From contig JAZUFG010000062.1 in assembly GCA_045640565.1 (NCBI GenBank), positions 1 through 62,133 of the forward strand: a stretch of 62,133 nucleotides of DNA. The letters run 5' to 3'. The notes beneath the pieces are model-generated. The model had not been told where the DNA came from, searched no databases, and saw only the letters and a list, made by a program, of their open reading frames with translations. How positions within the stretch are numbered: the stretch's first letter is position 1; each line of letters opens with the position of its first letter. The stretch comes from RGIG3159 sp045640565. GTDB lineage: Bacteria; Bacillota; Clostridia; Oscillospirales; Oscillospiraceae. The translations under genes and the position numbers were made by a program. Shown here in pieces: positions 8,097 to 16,546 of this stretch.

Positions 8097-10040
8097 TTAT
8101 TCGCTGACTTCCGGGCCTTCGTTTTCGGTTTCACTGTCGCCGGTATTATCCGGGATCAGGGCCTTATCCGCATTCACATAGGCCATGAGCTCTTCGCCGC
8201 TGATGGTCTCTTTCTCCAGCAGATAAAGGGAAATCTCATCCAGAAGACTGCGGTTTTCGGAGAGGACTTCAAAGGCTTTGTCAAAGCTCTTGCCGAGCAA
8301 GGACTGGATTTCCTTGTCCGCCAATGCTGCAGTGGAGTCGGCACAGGTCATGGAAGAGTAGCCCTCCAGGTATTGACTGGAAACCGTGGCAAGAGCCATA
8401 GGCCCGAAGGTCTCGCTCATGCCGTAACGGGTGACCATATTCTTGGCCAGGTCCGTGGCCCGCTCAATGTCATTAGAGGCTCCTGTGGTCCGGGTGCCGA
8501 AGACCAACTGCTCTGCGGCACAGCCGCCCAAAAGACTTTGAAGCTCAACCAGGAGCTCGGCACGGGACTGCAGGAATTTTTCCTCCTCCGGGGTATACAT
8601 GGTGTAGCCCAGAGCTCCGGTGGTGTGGGGAACGATGGTAATTTTCGTAACGGGGGCGGAATGCTTCTGCAGAGCGGAAACCAGGGCATGGCCCACTTCG
8701 TGATAAGCAACGATCCGTTTTTCCGTTTCCGTGAGGACGGTGCCCTTCTTTTCCGTACCGGCAATGACCGTTTCAAAGGAGGCCATCAGGTCTTCCTGGG
8801 TGACGGCCTTCCGGCCCTGACGGACAGCCCGGAGAGCAGCCTCATTGACCATATTGGCCAAATCTGCGCCCACGGCACCGGCGGTGGCAGCGGCAATTTT
8901 ATGCAGGTCTACATCCTCGGCAAGCTTGATTTTTCGGGTGTGGACGCGAAGAGTCTCATATCTGCCGGCAAGGTTAGGACGGTCAACCACAATGCGGCGG
9001 TCAAAACGACCGGGGCGCAGAAGAGCCTTATCCAAGGTTTCGGGCCGGTTGGTTGCAGCCAGAATGACAATGCCCTTGGAGGAGTCAAAACCGTCGATCT
9101 CCGCAAGGAGCTGGTTCAGGGTCTGTTCCCGTTCATCGTTGCCGCCGAAACGGGTATCACGGGTCTTGCCGATGGCGTCGATTTCGTCAATGAAGATAAT
9201 GCAGGGGGCAACCTTTGTGGCCTCTTTGAAAAGGTCCCGGACCCGGCTGGCACCGACGCCTACGAACATTTCCACAAATGAAGAGCCGGTAATGGAGAAG
9301 AAGGGAACGCCTGCCTCGCCGGCCACCGCCTTGGCAAGGAGGGTCTTGCCGGTGCCGGGGGCGCCGACGAGAAGCGCGCCCTTGGGCAGCTTGGCGCCGA
9401 TGGCAGTATATTTCTGAGGATTGTGGAGGAAGTCAATGATCTCCACCAGGGATTCCTTTGCTTCATCCTGTCCGGCTACATCCGCAAAGCTTACGCCGGT
9501 CTCTTTTTCCATGTAGACCTTTGCCTTGCTTTGGCCGATAGAACCGATACCGAAGCCCCCGTCTCCCATCTTTTTAGAGATACTGCCCATGACAAGGGAA
9601 AAGAGCAGATACATGAAACCAAAGGGAAGTACCCAGGTGAGCAAAAAGCTTACAATGGGGGAAAGCTCCTCATTTACCGTTGCCTTCACATCCACATCTG
9701 CTGCTTTCAGCCGTTCCACAAGGCCGGAGGTCTCCAAATTGGGAATCATGCCGGTATAGTAAATGATCTGATCCTTGGCTTCCTTTGCAGCCTCTTCCTT
9801 GGTCAGGAAGAAGATCCTGTCGGAGTCAAATTCCGCACTGTCGATCTTTCCACCCTCCAGGAGGTCGTTTAACTCGCTGAAACTCTTCTCCTCCTGATGG
9901 GATTTGGAGACGGCGGTCGCCACAAGGTTGATTACGAGGGTGACGGCAATGGCAATGAAAATCAGGGGGAATATCTGCCTCTTGCGGTCCGGCTCGTCTT
10001 TTTTCTGATTGTTCTTTTTATTTTGATCCTGGTTGTCCAT
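8097..10040 (-). CDS. ftsH: ATP-dependent zinc metalloprotease FtsH
   Basis: 647 residues. Two membrane segments (about 24-45 and 125-145) flank an extracytoplasmic region. The AAA module has Walker A GAPGTGKT near residue 225 and Walker B IIFIDEIDAIG. The SRH region is ATNRPETLDKALLRPGRFDR. The zinc protease motif HEVGH is near residue 445. FtsH degrades membrane and short-lived regulatory proteins as a membrane-anchored hexamer. The N-terminus is unusually rich in N, Q, K and D, and the tail ends in an acidic stretch. The ATG at 10040 follows AAAGGG. Transcribed alone, divergent from rlmB. Confidence 0.97.
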   Translation of the reverse strand: MDNQDQNKKNNQKKDEPDRKRQIFPLIFIAIAVTLVINLVATAVSKSHQEEKSFSELNDLLEGGKIDSAEFDSDRIFFLTKEEAAKEAKDQIIYYTGMIPNLETSGLVERLKAADVDVKATVNEELSPIVSFLLTWVLPFGFMYLLFSLVMGSISKKMGDGGFGIGSIGQSKAKVYMEKETGVSFADVAGQDEAKESLVEIIDFLHNPQKYTAIGAKLPKGALLVGAPGTGKTLLAKAVAGEAGVPFFSITGSSFVEMFVGVGASRVRDLFKEATKVAPCIIFIDEIDAIGKTRDTRFGGNDEREQTLNQLLAEIDGFDSSKGIVILAATNRPETLDKALLRPGRFDRRIVVDRPNLAGRYETLRVHTRKIKLAEDVDLHKIAAATAGAVGADLANMVNEAALRAVRQGRKAVTQEDLMASFETVIAGTEKKGTVLTETEKRIVAYHEVGHALVSALQKHSAPVTKITIVPHTTGALGYTMYTPEEEKFLQSRAELLVELQSLLGGCAAEQLVFGTRTTGASNDIERATDLAKNMVTRYGMSETFGPMALATVSSQYLEGYSSMTCADSTAALADKEIQSLLGKSFDKAFEVLSENRSLLDEISLYLLEKETISGEELMAYVNADKALIPDNTGDSETENEGPEVSE

Positions 10041-10095
10041 CTTCGGATGACCCTTTCATCGTTTAAAGTCGGGGGAATTCCCCCTTTGCGCGGTT

Positions 10096-10124
10096 ATTTT
10101 AGCATATCCCGGCGCTATGTTCAA
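10096..10124 (-). promoter_or_regulatory. ftsH promoter
   Basis: Minus-strand -35 TTGAAC (10119-10124), extended -10 TGCTAAAAT with TAAAAT at 10096-10101, 17-bp spacer. Confidence 0.8.
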
Positions 10125-10185
10125 TGAATCTTTTATTTGGAAACCGTGAATTTTCTGTAAACCTTCCGTTTCTATGGGAAAAGAC

Positions 10186-10214
10186 TTGTACTTTTCGGCA
10201 TTTTTTGCTATAAT
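10186..10214 (+). promoter_or_regulatory. rlmB promoter
   Basis: -35 TTGTAC (10186-10191), extended -10 TGCTATAAT with TATAAT at 10209-10214, 17-bp spacer. Confidence 0.85.
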
Positions 10215-10254
10215 TCACGAGTTAAAATGGATATTTGTGTAACTGAGGCAGAAA

Positions 10255-11061
10255 ATGGAAGAATATCGTAAAAAAGAAAAAAAGAATTTTAAAGGGAATT
10301 TTCACAAAGAAGAGACGGAAGAACTCTCTTCGGATCTGATAGAAGGCCGCAACGCCGTCACGGAAGCCCTTCGCAGCGGCCGTACTATTGACCGGGTTTT
10401 TATTGCGGAAGGGGATACGGACAAGGCTCTTTCCCGGTTGGCCGGTATGGCAAGGGAGGCCGGTGCCGTGGTGAAAACGGCGGATCGGAGAAAGCTGGAT
10501 GCCATGAGTCAGTCCGGTGCGCACCAGGGAATCATCGCCTTTGCCGCTGCCCATGATTATGCCAGTGTGGATGAGATCCTGGCAGTGGCCGAAGAGCGGG
10601 GAGAGCCCCCTCTGATCGTGGTTTGTGATGAGATCAGCGATCCCCATAATCTGGGTGCCATTATTCGGACGGCCGAGTGTGCCGGCGCCCACGGTGTGAT
10701 CATCCCAAAACGCCGCAATGTAGGCCTGACTGCCGTTGTTGGAAAGACCTCCGCAGGAGCCCTGGAGTATATGAAGGTCGCCCGGGTTGCCAATCTTTCC
10801 TCCACACTGGAAAGTCTGAAGAAAAAGGGGCTTTGGGTCTTCGGAACCGCGGCGAGCGGAGACAGACTTCTCTATGATGCGGATCTCAAGGGACCTGCGG
10901 TCATCGTCATCGGCAGCGAAGGATTCGGGATGTCCCGCCTGGTGGAGGAGAGCTGCGATTTCAAGGTTCGTATTCCCATGAAAGGTGCTATCAACTCTCT
11001 GAATGCGTCTGCAGCGGCTGCAATCTTCCTCTATGAGGCAGTCCGGCAGCGGAGAGAATAA
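10255..11061 (+). CDS. rlmB: 23S rRNA (guanosine-2'-O-)-methyltransferase RlmB / TrmH family
   Basis: 268 residues. An N-terminal substrate-binding domain contains IEGRNAVTEALRSG. The SPOUT domain has all three motifs: DPHNLGAIIRTAECAGAHG, IVIGSEGFGMS and IPMKGAINSLNASAA. RlmB methylates G2251 in the peptidyl-transferase region of 23S rRNA. Relatives such as thiostrepton-type enzymes cannot be fully excluded, but length and motifs fit RlmB. The first ~25 residues are a lysine-rich extension. Start supported by TGAGG. The next gene begins 30 bp later without a terminator, so the two are probably co-transcribed. Confidence 0.9.
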   Translation: MEEYRKKEKKNFKGNFHKEETEELSSDLIEGRNAVTEALRSGRTIDRVFIAEGDTDKALSRLAGMAREAGAVVKTADRRKLDAMSQSGAHQGIIAFAAAHDYASVDEILAVAEERGEPPLIVVCDEISDPHNLGAIIRTAECAGAHGVIIPKRRNVGLTAVVGKTSAGALEYMKVARVANLSSTLESLKKKGLWVFGTAASGDRLLYDADLKGPAVIVIGSEGFGMSRLVEESCDFKVRIPMKGAINSLNASAAAAIFLYEAVRQRRE

Positions 11062-11091
11062 GCCGAGATTTTTCAGAAATGAGGTTTTCTT

Positions 11092-13515
11092 ATGAGCGAA
11101 ACCCCAAATCAAGAACATAAATTTGATACCCTCAGCCTTTTGGAAGGGCTGACGGAGGCAGACAGTTCCCACTATAATCTGGAAGAGATTCTGCGGGAAT
11201 TTGGCGGGGAAGAGGTCCGGGAGGAAAAAAAATCCCGGAAGGAGCAGGAGATGGTGGAGCAGATTCAGCAGGCCATCACCCATGAAATCGAAATGTCCCC
11301 GGAGGAAGCCGCCCCGGTGATCTCCATTGAAAATATGCTTCCGACAAAGGATGGTGGAGAGGCTGCCGCGGAGGAGCCTGCAGAGGAGAAGAAAGAGGAG
11401 GAGCCCCTTTCCGAAGCAGACGCACTTTTGCGGAAGCACGGTCTTCGCCTGGTCCGTCGGGAACAGAAGCTTCCGGAGGAAGAGCCTCCGGAAAAAGCAG
11501 AGAAGGAGAGTCTTTCTGAACCTTCCGCTGCCGAACCCGCAGCTATCAGTATTAAAATCAAAGATGTAGTTTCCAGAAAGAAGGAGAGCACGGAAGAGGA
11601 GGAAGAGGAAGAAGTTCTTGACCTTCCAAAGGAAAAGATCAAGGTCCTTCCTTCGGCAGAGGCTCTCTATCACCAGGCAAATCGCAGTAAAAAGCGGGGA
11701 AAAGGTCTGATTTTCCTTTCCTTTTTGATCACCTGCGTTTCCCTCTATTGGACTCTTGCCTTTACGAGAGGCTGGGGAACAAAGGCAGTTTTTACCGACG
11801 GACAGAAAGCCTCCTTCGTTTTGGCAGGCCTGATGGTCCTTTCTGCCTTCCTTTCCTTTGAAACGATGGCCCGGGGCTTCCGGGAACTCTTTTCCCTGCA
11901 GCTGCGCTTCAGCGGTGCGTATACGCTGCTCCTTCTTTTGACACTCTATTCGGCAGTCACCTATAAGGAGGGCGGCTATCTCGCTCCCTGTGCAGTGGTT
12001 TCCCTGATTTCCCTTTTCGCTCTCTGGGGGGATACTCTTCATCACAGTGGGATCCGCCGTTCGCTGAGGCCCCTGATGAAGGAAGAAATCCATCCCTCCT
12101 CCGCAACAGTTTTGGAAAATGCAGCGGAAGGCTGCCGGACTGCAGCCCGGGGAATCTACTCGGAAGAGGAGCATGTCCGCAGTCTGCTCAGCGAGAATCA
12201 TATGCAGAAGCAGATGGACAGCTATGCAGCGATTGCCCTGATTCTCAGTGCCGCAGGCGCTGTGATTATCAAGGCAAAGCTGAATTGCCAGGTCCTCTAT
12301 GTCTGGAATATCCTTCTGGCAGCGCTGATTCCCGTAGCCGGCTTTATCGGCTATGAACGGCCCTTTGCTGCTCTTGCACGGGTTTTGATGAAGAAGGACT
12401 CGGCCCTTTCCGGCTGGGAGGGCGCCCGGGTTTTATCCAATGCGGATTCCGTTTTGATGACGGACTCTGACCTCTTCCCGAAGAATCAGGTCAAGCTCAG
12501 CGGCGTGAAGCTCTACGGGGACTTCACAATGGGCCGGGCAGCCTCTTATGTTGCTGCGGCCACGGAGGTTTCGGGCTGCGGCATTGCCCCTATTTTTGCA
12601 GAGCTTCGGGAAAACAATAACGGCAGGATATTGGACGTCTACCAGTTCCGTTTTTATGAAGGCGGCGGCATCGGCGCGGAGATCACCGGGGATGTGGTGC
12701 TGGTGGGCTCCCGCAGATTTATGAAGCTCATGGGCATCCCCATGGAAGCCAATCCGGAGATCCAAAACGCGGTGTATATGTCCGTAAATGGGAAGCCGGC
12801 GGCAGTCTTTGTCCTTCACTACAAGGTGGCATCAAGAGTTCGCCGGGCCATGAGCCGCCTGATTAAAGAGACCGGCGTAAAGCTGCTTGTGGCCAGCCGG
12901 GATTTTATGATTACGCCCAAATTCCTGGAGGAGATTTTTAAGATCCAGATGGATGATGTGCTTTTCCCCTCCGCTTCGGAGCGGGATTCTCTGGCTGCTC
13001 TTGATTGCAGAACGGAGGGAAGTCAGGGCGCGATCCTTCCGGATGACAGCTTTGATTCCCTTTCGGATATCATGCTTTTTGCAAAAAAGCTGGGTTCCCT
13101 GACCCGCTTGGCTGCAGCGCTTTCCATGGTTTTCAGTGTTCTGGTGGCAGGGATCCTTTTCGCGCTTTTCCTGAAAAAGACGGTGGTTACATCGGTCATG
13201 CTTTTCCTTTTGAGTCTGCTTGCAGCCTTCCCGGTTCTGCTGGTCACGGCCTCTCCCTTTGAGTCAGCGGAGGGTGACACAAAAAAACAGCCGGCAGCCT
13301 CCGAGAAAAAACCCTCCGGAAAGATGGAGAAGCCTGCCTCTGACGAAAAGAGCGTAAGCTCTTCAAGAAAAGCCAAGGAGAAGCCTGCTGCAATGCAGGG
13401 CACGGATGCCGGGAAGAAAACAGCGGCAAAGCACAGCCCGGATGTCAAAGGGAAGACAGCGCCCAAGCAGAGCCCGGAAGCCAAGGGGAAAAAGCCCCCG
13501 ATCCGAAAAAAATAA
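11092..13515 (+). CDS. Degenerate P-type ATPase-like membrane protein (predicted pseudoenzyme)
   Basis: 807 residues. Residues 1-200 are acidic and low-complexity (EEEEEEE runs) and the last ~75 are Lys/Pro/Ala-rich; both would be cytoplasmic. Between them lie about eight membrane segments in the P1B order: four, a short loop near 315-375, two, a large soluble region, two. After the sixth segment the sequence GARVLSNADSVLMTDSDLFP (ending near residue 463) aligns with the region that in true pumps reads ...vDtvvfDKTGTLT. The phosphorylated Asp and the KTGT residues are absent. GDVVLVGSRRFMKLMGIPM resembles the nucleotide-binding domain, but TGD and GDGxNDxP motifs are also missing. The fold is inferred by eye; transport by ATP hydrolysis is unlikely. 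Probably co-transcribed with rlmB. Confidence 0.6.
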   Translation: MSETPNQEHKFDTLSLLEGLTEADSSHYNLEEILREFGGEEVREEKKSRKEQEMVEQIQQAITHEIEMSPEEAAPVISIENMLPTKDGGEAAAEEPAEEKKEEEPLSEADALLRKHGLRLVRREQKLPEEEPPEKAEKESLSEPSAAEPAAISIKIKDVVSRKKESTEEEEEEEVLDLPKEKIKVLPSAEALYHQANRSKKRGKGLIFLSFLITCVSLYWTLAFTRGWGTKAVFTDGQKASFVLAGLMVLSAFLSFETMARGFRELFSLQLRFSGAYTLLLLLTLYSAVTYKEGGYLAPCAVVSLISLFALWGDTLHHSGIRRSLRPLMKEEIHPSSATVLENAAEGCRTAARGIYSEEEHVRSLLSENHMQKQMDSYAAIALILSAAGAVIIKAKLNCQVLYVWNILLAALIPVAGFIGYERPFAALARVLMKKDSALSGWEGARVLSNADSVLMTDSDLFPKNQVKLSGVKLYGDFTMGRAASYVAAATEVSGCGIAPIFAELRENNNGRILDVYQFRFYEGGGIGAEITGDVVLVGSRRFMKLMGIPMEANPEIQNAVYMSVNGKPAAVFVLHYKVASRVRRAMSRLIKETGVKLLVASRDFMITPKFLEEIFKIQMDDVLFPSASERDSLAALDCRTEGSQGAILPDDSFDSLSDIMLFAKKLGSLTRLAAALSMVFSVLVAGILFALFLKKTVVTSVMLFLLSLLAAFPVLLVTASPFESAEGDTKKQPAASEKKPSGKMEKPASDEKSVSSSRKAKEKPAAMQGTDAGKKTAAKHSPDVKGKTAPKQSPEAKGKKPPIRKK

Positions 13516-13566
13516 GAAAAAATAGATTTTTTTAAAAAGGGGCTTTTCTTTTTCAGAAAGATGTGC

Positions 13567-13601
13567 TAGAATGTGGTTACATTTTGTTACCAATTTGTAA
13601 T
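13567..13601 (+). promoter_or_regulatory. Promoter -10 and WalR-like box of the CHAP/SH3 gene
   Basis: An extended -10 TGCTAGAAT (TAGAAT at 13567-13572) is followed by TGTTAC (13585-13590), 5 bp, TGTAAT (13596-13601). This matches the WalR/YycF consensus TGTWAH-N5-TGTWAH exactly. The -35 is weak. Such boxes control wall hydrolases in low-GC Firmicutes. Position downstream of the -10 would favour repression if this is the only promoter. Confidence 0.55.
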
Positions 13602-13623
13602 CAACTACGCGAAGGAGTAGAGC

Positions 13624-15696
13624 ATGCGTTTCAAAAACTTTCGAAAGAGTCTTTTTGTTCTTTGCCTGACGGCCTGCCTGATCTTTGCCTTGGCAGTACC
13701 CGCTTTTGCATATTCTACGGGTTATCCCAATACCTGGATCAATACCGGTGACCAGCGTGTGGATGTGGTGGGAATCGCCAGGACCCAGGTCGGCTACGGA
13801 GAAGTTAATTTGGAAACGAAATACGGCGCCTGGTGGACAGAGTTTAACGGCAACGTCTATAATTTTACCACTGAGCCTTGGTGCGCAATGTTTTCCCTTT
13901 GGTGTGAAAACGAGGCTGGCTGTACCAACGGCGTTTACGGGATGTCTGCCAGCTCCAGCGGCCTTTTGAGTCTTTATCAGAAGGGAACCAACGGCAATGT
14001 GGCTTATTCCTTCGGCAGCGGGTATGATCCCCGTCCCGGCGATATCATTTTCGTGGGTTATTATGGCGGCGATACGACCAACCATGTGGGTCTTGTTGCG
14101 GCAGTAGACGATTCTACGATCTATACCATTGAGGGCAACTCCGCGGGAGACCGGGTCTGCGAGGTAACATACAGCCGGGAAACCGGCTGCCGTCCCGGCA
14201 GTTCCCGTGCGATTACCTGGTTTGGTGTTCCAAATTACAGCAATGATTCCTCTGCGACCTTCACCGGCCCTACCCAGGGGACGACTGCGGAGGAACCCAT
14301 TGACAGCATAGAAGTGAATTACAGCACAGTAGTAACCGGTGATGTTCTGAATGTCCGTTCTCTTCCCAGAAACGGAGCCTCGGTTCAGAGTTATGTCATG
14401 CAGGGGACGATTGTTGACATCGTGGCGGAGGCTCAGGGCAATAACGGCCATCTTTGGGGCAAGCTCTCCTCCGGTGGCTGGATCTGCCTCCTTTATACGG
14501 CGGTAGGCGATGCCGGCCACGCTTATCAGGGCAGCTTTACGGCTATGCCTCAGAAATCTTCCGAGCCTCCCGCAGCGTCCGAGCCGCCGGATGTGGTCAT
14601 CTGCAGCGGCAAAGTCACCGCATCGACCTTGAATGTCCGCAAGTCCGCTTCAACTTCTTCGGAGATTGTCGGCTCACTGAAGCAGGGCGAATCCGTTTCC
14701 ATCGTTGAGCTAGCTTCCGGAAACGGTTTGGATTGGGGTCGTCTCAGCAGCGGCGGATGGGTGGCAATGAAGTATATTTCCACCGGCTCCTCCAAAGGCA
14801 GCAGCGGCTCGTCCGCCTCTTCCTCGGGGACTGCTGTTTCCATCAGCGGAACGATCACGGCGGACCTTTTAAATGTCCGTCAGGTTCCTTCCACCGGTAA
14901 GGTTGTTGCCACCCTGAAACAGGGAGAAAAGGTCACTGTCACCGAGACGATGACGGTGAGCGGCAGCCTTTGGGGCAAAGTATCCGCCGGTTGGATTTCC
15001 ATGAATTATTTCAAGGAAGACAGCAAGGCTGGGGCCCAGTCCTCCGGCACAGGTTCTTCCTCTGCTATTACAGGCAAAATCACTGCGGACAGCCTGAATG
15101 TACGTTCCAGTGCCGGAAACGGAGAGATCGTAGCCTTCTATTATCAGGGCGAGAGCGTTTCTATTACAGAAACGACCAATGTGAACGGTGTCCTTTGGGG
15201 CAAGACCTCCAAGGGTTGGATCTGCATGAGCTATGTATCCACCGGTGATTCATCCCCATCTTCCGGCAGCGGCTCGTCCGCAGCCATTACGGGGAAGGTG
15301 ATCGCGGACCTTCTGAATGTCCGTTCTGAGCCGGGTACGGGCACGGTCGTGGATTCCTTAGGGAATGGTACAGCGGTTTCCGTCACGGAGACGAAGTCCG
15401 TGAACGGTGTCCTTTGGGGCAAGATTTCCTCCGGCTGGATCTCCATGGCCTATGTGGACACAACTTCCGGCGGAGCCGGCAGCGCGTCTTCCCAGGAAAG
15501 CAGCTTTACCACCGTTCTGGTGATTGGTGACATGGTGAATGTTCGCAGCGGTGCGGGCACCGATAGCGCCATAGAATCAGTCGTTTACATGGGAGACAGC
15601 CTGAAGATCACGGAGACAGTCAATGTCAGCGGACTCTCCTGGGGACACATTCAGGGAGGCGGATGGATCTGCATGTCCTATACCAAAGCAGCATAA
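13624..15696 (+). CDS. Secreted CHAP-domain cell-wall hydrolase with six SH3b repeats
   Basis: 690 residues. A signal peptide (1-29, ending PAFA) precedes a CHAP-type amidase/endopeptidase domain (about 40-205) with catalytic Cys near 87 (TEPWCAMFSLW) and His near 154 (TTNHVGLV). Six bacterial SH3 repeats follow, each with a LNVR-like motif, a WGK/WGR/WGH motif and GWI-type ending. They are joined by Ser/Gly-rich linkers and probably bind peptidoglycan. The repeats differ enough to be old duplications. The start ATG follows GAAGGAG. The WalR-like box upstream suggests control by the wall-homeostasis two-component system, and a strong terminator follows. Confidence 0.9.
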   Translation: MRFKNFRKSLFVLCLTACLIFALAVPAFAYSTGYPNTWINTGDQRVDVVGIARTQVGYGEVNLETKYGAWWTEFNGNVYNFTTEPWCAMFSLWCENEAGCTNGVYGMSASSSGLLSLYQKGTNGNVAYSFGSGYDPRPGDIIFVGYYGGDTTNHVGLVAAVDDSTIYTIEGNSAGDRVCEVTYSRETGCRPGSSRAITWFGVPNYSNDSSATFTGPTQGTTAEEPIDSIEVNYSTVVTGDVLNVRSLPRNGASVQSYVMQGTIVDIVAEAQGNNGHLWGKLSSGGWICLLYTAVGDAGHAYQGSFTAMPQKSSEPPAASEPPDVVICSGKVTASTLNVRKSASTSSEIVGSLKQGESVSIVELASGNGLDWGRLSSGGWVAMKYISTGSSKGSSGSSASSSGTAVSISGTITADLLNVRQVPSTGKVVATLKQGEKVTVTETMTVSGSLWGKVSAGWISMNYFKEDSKAGAQSSGTGSSSAITGKITADSLNVRSSAGNGEIVAFYYQGESVSITETTNVNGVLWGKTSKGWICMSYVSTGDSSPSSGSGSSAAITGKVIADLLNVRSEPGTGTVVDSLGNGTAVSVTETKSVNGVLWGKISSGWISMAYVDTTSGGAGSASSQESSFTTVLVIGDMVNVRSGAGTDSAIESVVYMGDSLKITETVNVSGLSWGHIQGGGWICMSYTKAA

Positions 15697-15708
15697 TTTT
15701 GAATCAAT

Positions 15709-15741
15709 ATCCCGCAGGCAAATGCCTGCGGGATTCTTTTT
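15709..15741 (+). terminator. Terminator of the CHAP/SH3 gene
   Basis: Perfect 11-bp stem TCCCGCAGGCA/TGCCTGCGGGA, AA loop, then TTCTTTTT. Confidence 0.9.
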
Positions 15742-15743
15742 GC

Positions 15744-15772
15744 TTGCAGTTTGTTTCTTTTTTTTCTATAAT
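15744..15772 (+). promoter_or_regulatory. Promoter of the methyltransferase gene
   Basis: -35 TTGCAG (15744-15749), -10 TATAAT (15767-15772), 17-bp spacer. Confidence 0.65.
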
Positions 15773-15830
15773 CGTATCTAGGAAATAAAGTGTTTTTGGA
15801 TTTATGAGAGATGGAAATGGGGGATGAAAA

Positions 15831-16526
15831 GTGCGGGCCTGGAATACAGAGAGCATTGCTTTCTATGCGGATGCGGAAGCGTATACGGGGCTTTCCAAAG
15901 TGATCGCAGAGCACTGCCGGACTTTTTTGCCCGCTGACTGCCGCATCTTGGAATGCGGCTGCGGGCTGGGCTTCCTTTCCCGGGGGCTCCTTCCCTTCTG
16001 CTCGCATCTAACTGCAGTGGATTCTTCCCCGGAGGCAATGGGTTATTTTCAGTCATCGGTGGGAACGGACGAAAAAAAACTGACTCTTTTGCAGGAGGAC
16101 GCCTTTTCCTTGCCGGAAAGTCTCCGGGCAGATATTCTGCTTTGCTGTTTTTTTGCTTCCGTCCCGGAGGCACTGGAGCTGGCATCCGCCCATGGAGCTA
16201 AGACCCTTTTGACGGTCAAAAAGCTGGGGAAGGGAAGGCGCTTCAATTTTCTGGGCGGGCCGGACAGGCGGACGAGTCTGGAGGATGCCGAAGGAGAAGT
16301 CCGTTCAATGGGGCTAAGCTATGAAAAAGAAATTTTCGAGGCCGAAATGGGACAGCCGCTCCGTTCTTTGGCAGCCGGTGTTGACTTCTTAAGGCTTTAT
16401 TCCGATTCTCCGGAAGAGATCAGTACGGAAACTCTTCTCAAAAAAGCTATTCAGACCGGAGAGGAAGAGTACCCCTATTTTATTTCCGCTAAAAGAAAAA
16501 TCGGGATTCTGAAAGTGACGCTGTAA
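15831..16526 (+). CDS. Class I SAM-dependent methyltransferase, substrate unknown
   Basis: 231 residues. SAM motif I is visible as ILECGCGLGFLSRGL, followed by LTAVDSSPEAM (acidic loop at the end of strand 2). No membrane segments. The start is taken as GTG at 15831, with GGGGGA upstream; the ATG at 15824 is out of frame. The C-terminal half has no recognised substrate motif. It is followed 20 bp later by guanine deaminase in what looks like one operon, but the two have no evident biochemical link. Confidence 0.75.
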   Translation: MRAWNTESIAFYADAEAYTGLSKVIAEHCRTFLPADCRILECGCGLGFLSRGLLPFCSHLTAVDSSPEAMGYFQSSVGTDEKKLTLLQEDAFSLPESLRADILLCCFFASVPEALELASAHGAKTLLTVKKLGKGRRFNFLGGPDRRTSLEDAEGEVRSMGLSYEKEIFEAEMGQPLRSLAAGVDFLRLYSDSPEEISTETLLKKAIQTGEEEYPYFISAKRKIGILKVTL

Positions 16527-16546
16527 GAGGAGAGAAGGGTAAAGAA

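Noticed and set aside
10222..12201. 659-codon minus-strand open frame
   Set aside because: Antisense to rlmB and the P-type-ATPase-like gene; no recognisable domain and no ribosome site.
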